From the NCBI RefSeq assembly GCF_029227915.1, contig NC_079876.1, forward strand, positions 16,928,001-16,992,000: a stretch of DNA of 64,000 nt, written 5' to 3'. The notes below the pieces were generated by a model. It was given only the letters and a program-made list of their open reading frames with translations. It made no database searches and was not told where the DNA came from. This document shows, one piece after another, positions 10,205 to 20,888 of this stretch. Each line of letters starts with the position of its first letter. Position 1 is the first letter of the stretch. The stretch is from Hydractinia symbiolongicarpus. Taxonomy: Eukaryota; Cnidaria; Hydrozoa; Anthoathecata; Hydractiniidae. The position numbers and the translations under genes were made by a program.

Positions 10205-10325
10205 CACCCTCATGCTTACGCAGAAGATTTGGAAAATAAAATCTGGATCAATCATCATACGTAAGTACTCGATTAATCCTTCAATTTTATTTCCCAATCT
10301 TCTGCGCAAGCAGAGTATGAGACTT
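10205..10325. repeat. Foldback element of about 115 bp
   Basis: CTTACGCAGAAGATTTGG plus AAAATAAAA near 10216 is matched in inverted orientation by TTTTATTTCCCAATCTTCTG plus CGCAAGC near 10286-10312. The whole forms an imperfect long hairpin with a short centre. It contains no coding sequence. Confidence 0.55.
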
Positions 10326-10344
10326 CAAAGCATAAAGGCTGAAA

Positions 10345-10500
10345 TACACTATCATTTTTCAATGATCATTTTCCAATTATCATTGAAAAATGACAGTGTA
10401 TACAGAAGAAAATGTCATTTTTTACACTCTCATTTCCAATGATCCTTAAAAATGAAAAGTTGAACATGTTCAACTTTTAATTTTTCAATGACATTTTTTT
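10345..10500. repeat. Cluster of short foldbacks including a 24-bp perfect palindrome
   Basis: TACACTATCATTTTTCAATG at 10347 is repeated in inverted form 30 bp later (CATTGAAAAATGACAGTGTA). The motif TTTTTCAATGA recurs near 10484. A perfect 24-bp palindrome lies at 10455-10478, centred on AACATGTT. This resembles a piled-up inverted-repeat terminus of a small DNA element next to the MADF gene. Confidence 0.5.
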
Positions 10501-10612
10501 CTATTGTTTTAAATCGAATCCATTGTTTTCGCACACGTGTTTGTTGCACGCGATGTAGTTTAGGCGTAAATATAGATAAAAACAAAGATTTGAACAAGTA
10601 ATTCACCCGAGA

Positions 10613-10932
10613 ATGAAGACGCAAGAAGCGACCGAAATTTTTTTTGAGATTTGGAGAAGCCAGCCCAGTTTGTGGGATGTTAAATCCCCGTTTTATAAGG
10701 ACAGAAACGAGAAGGCAAAAAGTTATGAGATATTCAAAGGCAGACTAGGAATGGAAGGTTTGTGTTATTTCGAATAGTTTGGATGAGAAAAGAAAAACAT
10801 GTATATTTTTATAATCTGTTTTTCTTTTTAGAGAAATTAGTGAGGAGTAAAATGAATACACTACGAAGTTATTTCAGCGCAGAATTGAATTTTCAGAAGA
10901 TAGAGTTTTCAACGATTCAACTGTTTCTTTAA
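10613..10932 (+). CDS. Short MADF-like DNA-binding protein, probably truncated (2 exons)
   Basis: Exons 10613-10757 and 10832-10932 join in frame across a GT-AG intron (GAAG|GTTTGT, TTTTTAG|AG), giving 81 residues. The sequence has the MADF layout: IFFEIWRSQPSLWDVKSPFY, then KDRNEKAKSYEIFKGRLGME, then KLVRSKMNTLRSYFSAEL. The conserved W, LWD, FYKDR and LRSYF positions are present. MADF proteins are Myb-related DNA binders; many in invertebrates derive from or accompany Harbinger-type transposons. Full MADF proteins are usually 200 residues or more, so this one looks cut short. Its last 59 bp overlap the 3' end of the opposing gene, which suggests a chromosomal or transposon junction near 10870. 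Confidence 0.6.
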
Positions 10933-11770
10933 TCTCTCCAAGAATATTTTCCGTTTTCATGGACTTTTTACGTACCGTTGGAGTTGGAACATATGATCTC
11001 CTCTTTTTCAAAGAAGAACCCCCAGATGATTCTGATGAATCGAGAGTGGATGAAGTCTCTCCACTGTCTGACTTCGCTGGGTCATCATCAATCTCTGCAT
11101 CATTTTCGGTAGAACAATCGATCTGTGAATGGCCTGGCTCAATGGATTGTTGTGGCTGACAATTATCCATTGAGCTTATCAAAGGGAGCAACTTGCCAAA
11201 CCAATTTCCAAGTTCTTTATCTTCTTGGAATCTTTTAATTCCAGAAGCAGTTTTTACTTTCATGACTGCATTTCGGCAAATAGTAACACATCGTTTAAAC
11301 TTCTGTCGTGTTTGTTTTACATCAAAAAGAAATTCTTCATTTCGTTCCTCACAGCGTTGTTTGATTTCCTGGATAACTTGGTCGTAGTATTGACTATTTT
11401 TCACATTTTTTACGTTGGTCATCAAAAGTTTCTCTTTGAATTTATCATTCTCGATGATAATGTCGATCAGATCGTCAACTTGGGCCTCAGGCCATTGTTT
11501 CCGTCTGCCCTGCTTCTTTTTCAGTTGTTTTTTATCAAAAATATTCTCGTTGTTATCCTCATCTTCACTTGTATTATGCTCTTCTTCGTACTCATAGTCC
11601 TACAAAAAGCAAACGTTGATCGTGAAAAATGCATCAAAAAACATATATACAAACATGTATATAAATTCAATGTTTTCATCTTACAAACTTTTCAATTTTA
11701 TTCAAAGAAACTTGAAAAAAACTTAAAAAATACTCACAAGCTTCTCGTGGTCACCGACGTAGTCAGCCAT
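10874..11770 (-). CDS. Myb/SANT-like DNA-binding protein (2 exons)
   Basis: Exon 1 (11770-11738) encodes MADYVGDHEKL and ends at a GTGAGT donor. Exon 2 (11599-10874) follows TTTTTGTAG. Both are phase 0 and the total is 252 residues. An acidic N-terminus with a KKKQGRRK basic patch precedes QWPEAQVDDLIDIIIENDKF, then KNVKNSQYYDQVIQEIKQRC, FLFDVKQTRQKFKRCVTICR and MKVKTASGIKRFQEDKELG. This looks like a trihelix/SANT-type module of the sort carried by Harbinger-related elements and by unnamed cnidarian genes. The C-terminus is Ser/Asp-rich, then KKRRSYVPTPTVRKK (possible nuclear signal) and a short predicted helix. A nuclear DNA-binding role is likely. The open frame is intact, so it may be expressed. 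Confidence 0.65.
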
Positions 11771-11867
11771 TTTGAACGAGTGATTTGTTATGCTGAGGTA
11801 GCACTTTTTGATCAGATAACAATGGGATTTGGTGTTTTTTTTACACGACAAAAACAATGCCTTGCAT

Positions 11868-12078
11868 AAAACAGGCCGAAGATCGACTGTATAAACCGAT
11901 GCCGAACTTATGCCTAACCTAAGTGGAAAGTTCGGCAAAATTTGATAGACTTAAATATTGAGGTCGACCTTAATAAAATGTTCAGTTTATACAGCCGCAC
12001 TTTTGCCGAACTTAAATCATTTTTAAATTTATTTGAGTTAGACGCGGCATAAAATCGGCCGTATAAACTACGCCTGAA
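11868..12078. mobile_element. Small inverted-repeat element (MITE-like)
   Basis: Motifs around TGTATAAAC and its complement GTTTATACAG, each next to CGGC or GCCG, occur at both margins and in the middle (11890, 11985, 12058). GCCGAAC boxes recur between them. This is typical of a non-autonomous element with repeated transposase sites. No target duplication could be fixed, so the ends are approximate. Confidence 0.4.
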
Positions 12079-12371
12079 AGACTATCCTTTTTAAAAAAAA
12101 ACAAGAAGCCCTGGGGGCTCTAAGAATTTCGCTACCAAAATATTTGATGAAAACCTGCCAATTCGTTGTGTTATTGTGCCAAACATTCGAAGGGGTTTGG
12201 TGCATGAACCTCCGAAGATAAAGCACACCAGTGACATTATATCTTACAACAAACGCAAACAAAACGAAACGTGTCATAATAAACTCACATTTTAAAAGAG
12301 ATTGCTAACAAAAAATACAGCCTATCATTCATGGTTGAGAGTCTTGCGATTGAAACGTTTATGGTCTTAAA

Positions 12372-13125
12372 CGGCATTAGTTGACAAAAAATCAAAATTT
12401 TGACTAACTTTCAAAATTTTGAATTACTTTTTTTATTAACTGTGTCAATTTTTGTCGAAAATAAAGCATTTTAATTTTTATATAAATTTTGACCTGAAAT
12501 GACATTTAGGTGACAAAAAATCAAACTTTTGGACCATCATCATTTTCAGCATACTTTATTTGTTAACTGTGCCAATTTTTGTTGAAAATGAAGTAGTCCT
12601 AATTTTTGGACCAATTTTGGCTTAAAATGACATTTAAGGTGGCAAAAAACAATATTTTGATGTCACCATCATGTTCACCATACTTTTTTTGTTAATTGTG
12701 CCAAAATTTGTCAAAAATAAAGTAGTTTTAATTTTTGGACCAATTTTGGCCTAAAATGACATTTAGGTAACAAGAAATCAAAATTTTGATGTCACCATCA
12801 TGTTCAGCATACTTTATTTGTTTACTGTGCCAAATTTTGTTAAAAATAAAGTAGTTTTAATTTTTGGACCAATTTTGGCCTGAAATGACATTTAGGTAAG
12901 AAGAAATCAAAATTTTGATGTCACCATCATGTTCAGCATACTTTATTTGTTAACTGTTCCAAATTTTGTTGAAAATAAAGTAGTTCTAATTTTTGGACCA
13001 ATTTTGGCCTAAAATGACATTTAGGTGACAAAAATCAAAATTATTATGTCACCATTATGTTCAGCATACTTTTTTTGTTAACTGTGCCAAATTTTGTCGA
13101 AAACAAATACCAATTTTGGCCTGAA
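12372..13125. repeat. 129-bp tandem satellite, about six units
   Basis: The marker TGACATTTAGG starts at 12500, 12628, 12757, 12886 and 13015, giving periods of 128-129 bp. A more diverged unit precedes and a partial unit follows. Each unit contains AAAATTTTGATGTCACCATC, CATACTTTATTTGTTAACTG and TTTTTGGACCAATTTTGGCC. The inner units are more alike than the outer ones, as expected for unequal exchange. Confidence 0.85.
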
Positions 13126-13953
13126 GCGTCAATACTAAACTTCCCAGTAGTTAAGGAGCTTGGGTACGAAGTTTACATCTGTGTCCGTCAACGTGAAATC
13201 CCAGGGTCGATTTTTTCTCAAAAAATGCTCCAAAAGAAAAAAACGACGGTTTTAAAGAATTTCCTACGCCTTCGGGCGCGGAAATTCAAAAATGAGAATG
13301 AGTTTAAGATTTATTTTAGCAGCATGTGTTTACATTGTATGTATTAAAAATAAAACAGGTCCCTCAAGAGCTTGTGGCAAAAATTAAATTGCAAATGAGC
13401 CATGCCAAAACATTCTTTACATACAATTATTGTGTAACACTTCTCTTTCAAGAAAGGAAAAAAAAATTAAAAATTTTTAGCAAACATTTTTTATACATTT
13501 AAGAATATGAAAATAATATAAAAACTAAATTAATACATGAAAACAAAAATAATATTAAAATTTTACTCAAGAATAATATTGGAAAACACAAACCAAGCTT
13601 TAATGAATAATGCTCAATGTTTTAATCCTTCATTAAGAAGAAAATATAAATATAAATGTTCTAAAATATAGCTTTGCAGGTAAATTGTGCAATTTTTCAA
13701 GAGCAATTGGTAATTTTTACATGTGCGATAGTCAAAACACCCAAATAACATTTGAGAATGTGTGAGCATAAGTGCGTGCAATCATACACGTCTTATGGAA
13801 ATCTCTGCAATATTTAGTAAATTAAATCTTAATTTAAAAAAAATTGAAAGACGTATCACTTACCCTATTTTATCTGGAAGGGGGCAAGTGCAAAGACTGT
13901 TTGGCTAGACATGTGATCAAATAACTTTTGTTGGGTATGAGGGATAAAATATA
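13126..13953. other. No gene recognised
   Basis: AT-rich sequence. The 96-codon frame at 13057-13347 starts inside the satellite and has no recognisable domain or splice support. Confidence 0.5.
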
Positions 13954-14360
13954 TCTTATATAATAATACAAAGTGTCTGTGACAGGCATAGTGGATGTGT
14001 TTGTTTCTCTTTCAGGTGGCTGAAAACATATGTATTACTTGTTAACAGCCTGATGCATTTAGACTGACGTTGATTCATTAAATAAAAATAGTGAAGCCAA
14101 TACTTTGGAAACAGTTGGAAATAACTGACGTCATTTTTAGCTATATATTTTTTTAAAGTTTCTAGCCCTTTATTGTATATCAACTTTAAAGAAACAATAA
14201 ATAAAAATAACCTTGTGTGGGTAACTGAGAACTGGCTGGGACCAATATGAGACCAATTTCCTAAGCATTGGTCAACTCACCTGTTTTCAGGACAAAAAAT
14301 CTTTAATTTTTTCATTGTTCTCCTGCCTTAGCGGGTTTTTCCACAGGCCTTATTAACTAG
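13954..14360 (+). mobile_element. Complete small Helitron-like element, 407 bp
   Basis: The 5' end begins TCTTATATAATAATACAAAG just after A13953. The 3' end is GCGGGTTTTTCCAC (a weakened hairpin), 12 bases, then CTAG at 14357-14360, followed by T. Insertion between A and T, a 5' TC, and a 3' hairpin followed by CTAG is the Helitron signature. The interior shares the GTGACAGGCATAGTGGATGTG and GGTAACT..GGGACCAAT segments with the copies near 36.8-37.4 kb. There is no coding sequence. Confidence 0.6.
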
Positions 14361-17300
14361 TAAGCTTTGAAGGAATAAATATTCCAGAAAAATGACGTCT
14401 TTTCTAATATCAATCACATTATTATTTCGTTTTCCTTACTTCGAACATTTTTAAATGAAAAAATATACAACATAAAAAGTTTAATGACATGATTGTCAAT
14501 ACTTATAGAAAATGGATCTTTTATCTGTATCATTAAAATAGCAAACTTTCTTCTTAGGGAAAATAGCTCAGGTATAATAGAGCTAACTATTGTTCTTAAG
14601 TAAATCTTTATCATGAACAAATTAGATACTCATCTAATTGTTTTTTAATCAGAATAAGTTTTACCTTGTTTAGCTTCACAATACATTCAATATCGTATTT
14701 ATTGCGGGAATAGTTTCCTAAAATTTGTTTTCAGTATTGTATGTGTAGATATGGATGGGCCTGGCTACTTGCCTAAATATTTACCCTAACAGGACATCTT
14801 CCCCTATTGCTTAATTCAGTTCGCTTGCTTGTGTACTGACTAGAATAAAGTCTCCCCTTGCTTTTTGTACAGCATGCGTTTTCGAACAAGCTCGGTAAAA
14901 TTTAGAACAGTTGTGCACGTTTCATGTGATCAAAACGACCTTAAATGTTAATTCAAGATATTTAGTAGGCCTTTGTGTTTTAATTCACAGTATTTAACCA
15001 AAATTTTAAATTTTGTTCAAGGATGAATTTCACGTTGCAAAAAATTAAATGCGTACGGCATGGATGGAGGCGTTGTTTTATAAATGGCAAGCATATGCCA
15101 TATACCATTGGGTAATTCATTACTCTGCAAGTAATAAAAGAGAAACAGTTACAGTAATACATGCAGTCATGCTGTCGAGTATAGTGATACATAATAACTT
15201 TTTGTTGCCCTTCCCTGACCTCTTCCCAGGTTAACTTGTATTATGTTACATAAGTACATCGTCGTCCGTAGCGAGGTTATAATAATACAACCTCGTCCTT
15301 GGTCTAGGTTGTATTTAAATTAACGTGAATTTTTTAAAAAATTTGCCTAAAAAGCAAAAATAGCCGAATACCAGTTGGCTGGAACAAAATTTTCAAATAG
15401 CTGGCTACACCCTTTACTTTAATAAAAACTTTGGCGAAAGTCTAAAGTTTGTTAATTCAAGGAGACAACAGTTTCAATAAACCTGTAATACTTAGCTAGG
15501 TTTTTCACAATTAATTTTGTAACAACAAGCTTTATGATGTGTTTTTATTTGGAGTGACATTAAATTTTGTGAATTCCAAGCAAATAATGTCTATTGTTGT
15601 AAAACCATGAAAGTTATTGGTTCGAATCCAATCCATCTTTAAAAGGTGGTAGTTCAAATGGAAGAACAACATGGTATGCAGTAATTAGTTTCATACTGCA
15701 ACAAACAATAATCCAAATCAATTCAAAAAATTCATACAGTTATACCCTTATTCTGTCTCTTTGTGTGCAAAATTGCGGTGTGATAGAATAAGCTCCATTA
15801 ATCTACAAAAAAATCGAAGGTTCAATTCGATATCGCGGTATTTTAATTATTTTTAATTGTCATTAATAATAAGAACCGCCGTACGCTTTGTTGCGCAGTC
15901 TTTTGTAACCACTTCATCAAGTTCTATCCATGCCAGTACCGATAAGTAACGATATGGATAAAATTCTTATTTATCTTTTGCAGCTTTTTTAAAATGGAAA
16001 CAAATCAGAAATTTAAGCTCCTTCGAATTTTTCTACCGTGATTAATCAAAAGTTAAGGCTCTTTACATTGCTGTTTAATGGTTCGACAACGAAGATATGA
16101 ACAGTCAGATTTGAATAGTAAAGTTGTTGGGTTTTGACAAGATTTAAAATGTTCTCCTTATGACTTTTTTGACTTCTAAGGGCTTTGTTTTTACAACATA
16201 CTCACTATAAAAAACGGACAATATATTGATAATGTAGAATGGATATTATGTCCATATGTACTGGAATGAACGGGCTTCTAAATATTGATGTATTGACCAT
16301 GTGTATAAAAAATGGATATAATGATGATTTTTTCAGGAGATCCGAGAATCCATATAATATAGAGACCTGGTGACCATGTCAGGACGGAGCGCATTGCTGC
16401 TGCGTCTATCCGCTGCACTGCAAGGCGCTCCGCGGTTTACGGACTACTGCATCCTTGTTCCCTACCCTCTTCCCTGTTTTCAGACAAGGAAATATAACAC
16501 TAAGATTTATTTATTTACGCCATCATCGGTATCTACAAACTTGAGAAGCCACCACTTACACTAGACAACAGAGGCTGTAGCCAGGATACCCAGCTCAACC
16601 TTCCACAACATTTCATATTGTAATTTATGGCTGGCCTAGTTATTTAAGCTTTCTTTTATAGAGAAAGAAAAAATGATTATAAGGGTGGTTTGAATGGACA
16701 ACGCTGGGTCTCCTGGCCAAATTTATGGCTAGACAGACTGAAAGCCTTTGGAGATGGCCAGCCAGTTAGGCGTGTACAAGAGTTATCTCACCTTCTTTTT
16801 TGCCTCCAGCGGTGAGTTAAGGGGCCATTAATTCATACTGTTTATTTTACCGTGGTCACTCACAAACAGAGTTGTTTGACATGGTATAGTCTACTGCACA
16901 AAACTAAATTGCTTAAAAAAGATAGCTATCATAACACAGGAACTCACAGTAGAGTACTAAACACAAAGTAAAAGGCTAAGAGTATAAAATATCAATTGTT
17001 TAATAACAATCTATGAAGTTTTCTATAATGGAGGATCATTTGAGACTTAATTAATCAGCATCAGATAGTTTGTTGTGAAAGGTTGCTGAATATTGTTCCA
17101 TGATTTAAAAAAATGAACGTCGAGCGAATGTAGATTGAAGGTGGTTGTATATCTAGGTAGCTTGTGCGTGAAGTGCAGAAAAATTATATTTCGAGCTAAA
17201 AATGGTTCCTTCCTGACCAATATAGTAAATTTCAAAAGGAATAATTGAAACAAGAACGTGTTGAAATTTCAATAAACACATTGAAAATGTGTATGTACTT

Positions 17301-17988
17301 TTCATAAAACAATCACACAATGGTGCCATGGCGAAAATTTATCTCATGAAATTTAATTTCATTTTTCGAAATTCTTCTTCAATTCAATTCAATCTTGCAA
17401 AGTTTTTATGATCAAAGTAGGTAAGATATATTCTATCCTCTGGATATATCTTTTCTAGAGTGGATCTCAACGAAGAATTATCCTACTAGCAAAATGGGAA
17501 AGTTCCTCCGTGAAAAATTTAAAAATAACAACAGCTAGCGAAAAGGACAACGACAGCAGATAATGAAAGGAGAAATGAATTACATATTTCTGTGAAGACT
17601 CTGATAAAAATTATAAATGTTGAAAATTATATTGTATGGTAGTAAAACTTGCGAGCCAATACTGTTTATGTATAAAATAGAAGTAGAGGGTTTAAATTTC
17701 ACAATTTTTAAAGTTTTTAAACTTTACAAGGAATGCTTGATGCTGAAATATTTTGCTTAATGTGTTTTTATTTCTAAATATATACAGTATTAGGATATGG
17801 TTATTAGAATTAGGTAACATACTACATATTATTATCTTAAAATATACGTCAAATCATTTGCAGATTTTTATGGCTTGATATTCAAAAACATTTTGTTTGT
17901 TGTTTTGAATTTTGGATAGTGAAACAAACTCCAATACGTTTTTTGTTGATACATGTTGTGTCATCATACTTTTTTTTCTAATTTTTCA
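14361..17988. other. No gene recognised (3.6 kb)
   Basis: Open frames here are short and unsupported on both strands. A locally GC-richer patch at 16370-16480 and one near 16700-16820 stand out from the AT-rich background, but neither shows a domain or a known RNA fold. At 15269-15292, CGAGGTT and AACCTCG form a small stem around AT-rich sequence. Confidence 0.5.
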
Positions 17989-17989
17989 G

Positions 17990-18116
17990 ATTTGAAGGAA
18001 CACATCAATTAGCATTGGATTTATTGGCTACAACGCCGCCATCACAAAACAGTTCTCAACTATGGGTAGACTTCATGAAGTGTCATCCCATGGATGGAAA
18101 ATACCGGAATTGATGG
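17990..18116 (+). pseudogene. Candidate exon, family not recognised
   Basis: A pyrimidine tract and TTTTTCAG end at 17989. One frame then reads FEGTHQLALDLLATTPPSQN, LWVDFMKCHPMDGKYRN, then TGA, two bases before a good donor (TG|GTAAGT at about 18117). The amino-acid composition and flanking splice sites look like a real exon. The TGA would need to be TGG for the exon to read through, so it is either a terminal exon or a decayed one. I do not recognise the family. Confidence 0.3.
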
Positions 18117-18286
18117 TAAGTAGAATTGTTGTTAAATTTCTTGACACTTCGTATATCACGATTTTACACTTATTGTGAAAACATTCGGATAGAGGTACTG
18201 TAGGGCTTAAAAAATAGTGGCAACAACGAAAATGTTGTTACACAAAAATATCTCCCAATATATACTACATCGTATTTTTTAAAGGA

Positions 18287-18774
18287 TTGTCGATGAAATT
18301 TAAAGGAGTTGTTCTGATTGAATTAGAGCTGTTGAAAAGATGTGAAGAAGAAGTCGGCATACTCAAAAAAGAAATGTCTAGCTACTTGCTAGACATTTCT
18401 TTATATTATGGAATAATTGAAAAATGGTCAAGAACTCCGACTTTTATGCAAATGAGATATGGTAAATACTTCTTTTTGTGCTAGTTTATATTTATTATTT
18501 TAGTTTTGTCAAATGTACAGGATTCTTCTTTATTGTGTGCTTCTGATTGGATATCTTGACAACAGCTGTTGCACTTTTAAAACTTAGGATTAGATATGGT
18601 TTCTCAAATGATTCGCTATGGCATTTTCTTTATATTTCAGTGCTTACCAATGGCGAAAAGGTTAATCCTGAAGAGAAGCATAGACTTCGCGGAAAGGGAA
18701 CTTTTGGGAGGGTGTCAGGAATTTATTGCCAGGGTTTTATTTCCATCGATCAAAACATATCTACCATAAGATGA
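18287..18774 (+). pseudogene. Possible KDZ-transposase-like fragment
   Basis: The frame from about 18287 encodes LIELELLKRCEEEVGILKKE and MSSYLLDISLYYGIIEKW. This resembles the E-rich helical stretch (EE-x-x-L-x-x-EM) near the C-terminus of Kyakuja-Dileera-Zisupton transposases. A GT follows MRY at about 18461. A TTTCAG at 18640-18645 opens a second coding stretch that stays open to about 18770. The joins are not unique: two frames of the second segment are open. A 15-bp inverted repeat lies within the first segment at 18368-18402. The family assignment is weak. Confidence 0.25.
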
Positions 18775-18779
18775 TTTGA

Positions 18780-20009
18780 GCGACAAAAAGTGACAGTGAA
18801 AGCGATTTTTCCTTGCTCGGCTCAGACAGTATTCCGGCATAATGTAGCTTTTATCGTCCGTATTTATTATTTGAACCACCATAGCTTTTTTCCGGGATTA
18901 CATATTTTTAAGATTTCGTATCGTATCCGAAATTTTGTTTAACCGGGCTTTTTCCTCTTTCGTTTTCTCCTTCTCCTTCCCACTCACTCCACGCAGCATG
19001 TTCTATTGTTTGTAATCAATTTATATTATCAACTTGTGTCAAGTCATTAAAGTATGTCTCTGAACTATAAAGGGAATAAAGAAATTGAGTTTGTTCCAAA
19101 GTCTTTTAGCCCGCATTCATTTCATTCTACTTCAATCAAGAAGAGAAAAACTATTAGCTGTATACTATTTCAACTATTTGTAGAATATATATTTTTTAAC
19201 AAGTACTTATTTGCTTCTTATAATAATACAAGACGTATAGTATACGTATAACTAGCTCACCTCATACGTGACACTGTATTATATATATATTCATTTGTGG
19301 AAATAAATTGAAATCAATCACAATGGGATATCAAACGGAAAGTGAATGTTTCAAAATATAATTCCGGGCATGCTATGTAATATATTAAAAAGGATGGCCA
19401 CAAGCTTGATCATATTTGTTTTGAAATAATCACATAAAAAACTTTCTATATTAACAAAAATCAATATATAAAGAAAGTAGTAATCTTCTTGTGAAACATT
19501 CTGCGATGCCACGGATGCTAATGGTTTTGACTTTCGTAGTGCATGAGCATATTTTTTAAAAAAAATAATTATTTGAGGAAACTACAAAGAAAATTTGAGT
19601 TACTGTCAGTACATTCATATACATTATGAGAACCATCATAAAACCATTCCATAAACCTGAAAGTATATTTCATAACTTTCAGTCTGTGAAATACACAAAC
19701 ACCACTAGATTTCATCAAGACTCTACAACTATAAACTACAATCGTTCAATATATATTAACAATTGTTTCACAAAAAACGGATTCTTCTATATTCGAAAGC
19801 ATAACAGATTAATCCTTAACGAAGACGATGTGATAAATGTTTGCCTAAACTTCATTCCAGTATATGTTAACAAGTTTTAATGTTGTGAAACAAAAAAAGG
19901 TTTCGTTCAACCAAAAGATAATCGCTATATACAAAATTATTCAGGGCTTAATTTATCGAAACAAGACAAGTAGAGTTCGTATATGTGATAATACCTTAGA
20001 CACAATTCA
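18780..20009. other. No gene recognised
   Basis: AT-rich sequence without supported exons or inverted-repeat termini. The frame at 19626-19880 is asparagine- and isoleucine-rich and is judged non-coding. Confidence 0.45.
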
Positions 20010-20560
20010 TTTCCGGCCAAAATTAAGCGAAACGAGAGAATGAATGTTATGAAAGGCCCAATTCATCAAAACAACGAACCTGCTATGTATGGATTGCTTC
20101 TAGAAACAGGACCATTTTCCTAAACTTTTATCAACGACCTAGCTCACCGAAACAATCAAATCTATTATGTACGGATACCTTTTAGAAGCAGGATCCTTTT
20201 CCTGAATGTTTACCAATGGCTCAATTTACCGAAATAACCGAATCTGTGATGTATGAATTGCTTCTAGGAACAGAAGCTTTTTCGTGATTGCTTAACAATG
20301 GGCCAATCCACCGAATCAACTGAATCTGTGATGTATGGATTGCTTCTAGAAACAGGAGCTCTTTCCTGAATGTTTATTAAAGGTCTAATTTGCGGAAATA
20401 ACTGTATCTCTTACTTATCAGAGGCTCGATTTACCAAAATAACTGAATGTGTTATGTATGGATTGCTTTTAAAATCGGGAATTCTCACCTGAATATTTTG
20501 TTAAGGCAATTTCGCAAATGTTAGCCAACTTTATGTGTATGGATTGCTCCTGACTTGCCA
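20010..20560. repeat. Degenerate 82-bp tandem repeat
   Basis: The marker ATGTATGGATTGCTTCTAGA (with variants) occurs at about 20085, 20167, 20249, 20331, 20454 and 20532. The first gaps are exactly 82 bp and the later ones are disturbed. Between markers lie a TTTTCCTGAATGTTTA-like segment and an ACCGAAATAACTGAAT-like segment. There are about six to seven copies, heavily diverged, ending next to the hairpin at 20565. Confidence 0.75.
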
Positions 20561-20564
20561 ATTC

Positions 20565-20620
20565 TTTCCTAAAGGGCGGAAGAAATTTACAGATGTAAAT
20601 TTCTTCCGCCCTTTAAGGAA
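20565..20620. repeat. Strong hairpin, 21-bp perfect stem with 4-nt loop
   Basis: The arm 20570-20590 (TAAAGGGCGGAAGAAATTTA plus C) pairs with 20595-20615 around the loop AGAT. The stem continues five more pairs past one bulged A. It lies 130 bp before the left border of the 20.3-kb duplication. It may be the compact end of a small foldback transposon. Confidence 0.7.
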
Positions 20621-20888
20621 ATAAAAATCTGATATTAAAGTACCACATCAAATGCGGTTGATTAACAATTAATATTGAAAATCAAATAGAAGAATAATTT
20701 TAACAAAAGAGCTTTGGCTCTTTTGGGATAAGGCAGTTTAGAAGGGGATTAAACACAAGACGACGATAAACATTTGCGTAGATATTTACGTTCCATCTTA
20801 TAATACAAACACTATGTATATAACACCAAATGTCAATAAGAAAACAAATTAATCAAGTTCAGAGAGCACAGAAAACGAATACAAAAAG

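Noticed and set aside
11225-11869. Plus-strand open frame of 214 codons
   Set aside because: Antisense to the SANT-like gene, phenylalanine- and leucine-rich, no domain.
13057-13347. 96-codon plus frame
   Set aside because: Begins inside the 129-bp satellite and has no domain.
16370-16564. GC-richer 64-codon frame
   Set aside because: No domain, no splice context and no matching RNA fold that I could see.
20010-20560. Regular repeats considered as a CRISPR array
   Set aside because: Repeats are long, degenerate and contiguous without unique spacers, and the genome is eukaryotic.
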